Part shown: in pieces, positions 5,257 through 6,844 of the stretch
Layout: each line of letters starts with the position of its first letter
Numbering within the stretch: the stretch's first letter is position 1
NCBI GenBank assembly: GCA_002479655.1
Contig: DLOQ01000192.1
Location: forward strand, 1 to 6,844
Origin: Lachnospiraceae bacterium UBA7480
GTDB lineage: Bacteria; Bacillota; Clostridia; Lachnospirales; Lachnospiraceae
DNA length: 6,844 nt
Direction: 5' to 3'
The notes under the pieces: generated by a model
The model's input: only the letters and a program-made list of their open reading frames with translations
What the model was told of the DNA's origin: nothing
Databases searched by the model: none
Program-made: the position numbers and the translations under genes

Positions 5257-6474
5257 ATGAAAGAGAAAGTAATTTTGGCTTATTCCGGCGGGCTTGATAC
5301 CACAGCGATCATCCCCTGGCTGAAGGAAAATTTTGATTATGAAGTCATCTGCGTCTGCATCGACTGCGGACAGGCGGAGGAGCTTGACGGGCTGGAGGAA
5401 CGCGCAAAGTCCTGCGGCGCTGAAAAGCTCTATATCCTTGATGTAACAGATGAATTTTGTGATGAATACATCGTACCCTGCGTTCAGGCTAACGCTATCT
5501 ATGAAAATAAGTACCTGCTGGGTACATCCATGGCGCGTCCCCTGATCGCTAAGAAGCTGGTGGAGATCGCCAGAAAAGAAAACGCGACCGCCATCTGCCA
5601 CGGCGCAACGGGAAAGGGCAATGACCAGATCCGTTTTGAGCTCGGCATCAAGGCGCTTGCTCCCGACATCAAGATCATCGCCGCATGGCGTAATGACAAA
5701 TGGCAGTTAGATTCCCGTGAATCTGAGATCGAATACTGCCGTGCGCATGGCATCAACCTTCCGTTCTCCGCGGACTCCAGCTACAGCCGCGACCGTAATC
5801 TGTGGCATATCAGTCATGAAGGTCTTGAACTGGAAGATCCTGCCAACGAGCCTAATTTTGAGCATCTTCTCGTCCTTGGCGTAACGCCGGAGAAAGCGCC
5901 GGAAGAAGGCGAATATGTAACTATGACATTTGAAAAGGGCATCCCTACTTCTGTCAACGGCAAGAAGATGAAAGTTTCCGATATCATCCGCGAGTTAAAT
6001 CAGTTGGGCGGCAAACACGGCATCGGCATCGTAGATATCGTGGAAAACCGTGTCGTCGGCATGAAATCCAGGGGTGTATATGAGACACCGGGCGGAACTA
6101 TCCTGATGGAAGCGCACCAGCAGCTGGAGGAGCTGATCCTTGACCGTGAAACCACAACAGCGAAAAAAGACATGGGACGCCTGATGGCGGATATCGTCTA
6201 TGAAGGCAAATGGTTCACACCGCTTCGTGAAGCCGTACAGGCATTTATCGAATCCACACAGCAGTATGTCACGGGCGAAGTGAAGTTCAAGCTCTATAAA
6301 GGCAATATCATCAAAGCCGGAACGACTTCTCCGTACTCTCTTTACAATGAGAGCATTGCTTCCTTTACAACAGGTGATCTTTATGACCACCATGATGCGG
6401 AAGGATTCATCAACCTGTTTGGCCTTGCCAGCAAAGTACGCGCCATGAAGATGCAGGAAGTCAATAAGAAATAA
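5257..6474 (+). CDS. argG: Argininosuccinate synthase
   Basis: A full-length, 405-residue cytoplasmic enzyme of arginine biosynthesis. It joins citrulline and aspartate using ATP to give argininosuccinate, AMP and pyrophosphate. The N-terminal ATP-binding loop AYSGGLDTT (8-16) and the second family signature, [12 protein letters not shown] (116-127), are intact. YSRDRNLW (176-183) and [28 protein letters not shown] family sequence (257-280) follow. Length and collinearity are normal for the family. The ATG at 5257 has AGGTGAGG 8 bases upstream; another ATG at 5250 is out of frame. argH, which usually supplies the next enzyme, is not in the window. The DUF1294 gene follows after 56 bases without a terminator. 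Base composition is visibly more GC-rich than the two-component genes to the left. Confidence 0.98.
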   Translation: MKEKVILAYSGGLDTTAIIPWLKENFDYEVICVCIDCGQAEELDGLEERAKSCGAEKLYILDVTDEFCDEYIVPCVQANAIYENKYLLGTSMARPLIAKKLVEIARKENATAICHGATGKGNDQIRFELGIKALAPDIKIIAAWRNDKWQLDSRESEIEYCRAHGINLPFSADSSYSRDRNLWHISHEGLELEDPANEPNFEHLLVLGVTPEKAPEEGEYVTMTFEKGIPTSVNGKKMKVSDIIRELNQLGGKHGIGIVDIVENRVVGMKSRGVYETPGGTILMEAHQQLEELILDRETTTAKKDMGRLMADIVYEGKWFTPLREAVQAFIESTQQYVTGEVKFKLYKGNIIKAGTTSPYSLYNESIASFTTGDLYDHHDAEGFINLFGLASKVRAMKMQEVNKK

Positions 6475-6530
6475 GGGAGCAGCGTCAAACAGGGAAGCGA
6501 TAATGGCAGAGAAAGGAATCAGATTTCAAA

Positions 6531-6824
6531 ATGAGAGTCATAATTGCGATCATCGTCTATCTTCTGATCATTAATGTCGTCGGCTTTGCTGCTATGGGCA
6601 TTGATAAATGGAAGGCAAAGCACCGCGCATGGCGTATCCCGGAGCATACATTGTTTACCATCGCCATCATCGGCGGAAGTCTGGGCGCCATCATCGGAAT
6701 GTACACGTTCCGTCATAAGACGAAACACTGGTATTTTGTTTACGGGCTGCCCACAATCCTTACGTTACAGATCGTTGCAGCCGCGTACCTGATCAGTTCC
6801 GGAAGATTTACGATCATGTTCTGA
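6531..6824 (+). CDS. DUF1294 family small membrane protein
   Basis: A 97-residue protein with three hydrophobic segments (about 3-22, 40-58 and 69-90). It carries the characteristic PF06961 motifs: MGIDKWKAK (22-30), WRIPEHTL (34-41), GGSLGAIIGM (48-57), FRHKTKHWYF (60-69), and a G-x-P turn before the last helix. The family is widespread and its function is unknown. Complete at both ends. The nearest purine-rich site (AAAGGA) is 13 bases before the ATG, longer than ideal, so initiation may depend on coupling to upstream translation. It lies 56 bases after argG on the same strand and is probably cotranscribed, though nothing in the sequence ties it to arginine metabolism. Confidence 0.9.
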   Translation: MRVIIAIIVYLLIINVVGFAAMGIDKWKAKHRAWRIPEHTLFTIAIIGGSLGAIIGMYTFRHKTKHWYFVYGLPTILTLQIVAAAYLISSGRFTIMF

Positions 6825-6844
6825 CTTTTAAAAATCGTGCGATC

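Noticed and set aside
5140..5601. Long minus-strand frame opposite the start of argG
   Set aside because: It runs antisense through conserved argG coding sequence and the argG promoter, and its protein has no recognisable motif. It is a shadow of argG codon use.
5995..6393. 132-codon minus-strand frame inside argG
   Set aside because: Fully antisense to conserved argG sequence, with Cys/Arg-rich composition typical of a reverse-strand shadow and no ribosome site noted.

Overview
The window looks like chromosomal DNA of a Gram-positive anaerobe of the class Clostridia, probably Lachnospiraceae-like. The pointers are the purine-rich ribosome binding sites, a LytTR response regulator paired with an AgrC-like GHKL kinase, a PF06541 'CmpB-like' membrane protein, a DUF1294 protein and a clostridial-type argininosuccinate synthase. 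This assignment is inferred from gene content; nothing in the window identifies a species.

Layout: positions 1-5051 are transcribed leftward and 5257-6824 rightward, with a compact divergent promoter region between them (about 5052-5256). Reading the leftward block in its own direction, it begins with a PF06541 membrane protein (4506-5027). Next comes a two-component pair whose genes overlap by one base: a LytTR response regulator (3636-4343, TTG start) and a seven-helix histidine kinase (2332-3636). After a 160-bp regulatory gap come a large predicted lipoprotein (883-2172) and an ABC-2-type multipass membrane protein (48-881), which are translationally coupled. The rightward block is argG (5257-6474) followed by a small DUF1294 membrane protein (6531-6824), probably cotranscribed.

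How the parts may work together: the gap between the kinase and lipoprotein genes holds two 14-bp imperfect direct repeats exactly 21 bp apart. The downstream repeat ends just before the -35 region of a weak promoter. Two helical turns with a 12-bp gap between 9-bp cores is the known binding geometry of LytTR regulators (AgrA, ComE and plantaricin-type). The simplest reading is that the two-component system senses a signal at the membrane and switches on the adjacent lipoprotein/permease operon. The signal, the function of the lipoprotein and any partner ATPase (perhaps left of position 1) are not visible here.

By eye, the kinase/regulator block is clearly more AT-rich than argG and its neighbours, so the signalling module may be an accessory insertion next to a housekeeping arginine gene. 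No rRNA, tRNA, CRISPR array, insertion sequence or strong intrinsic terminator was found.
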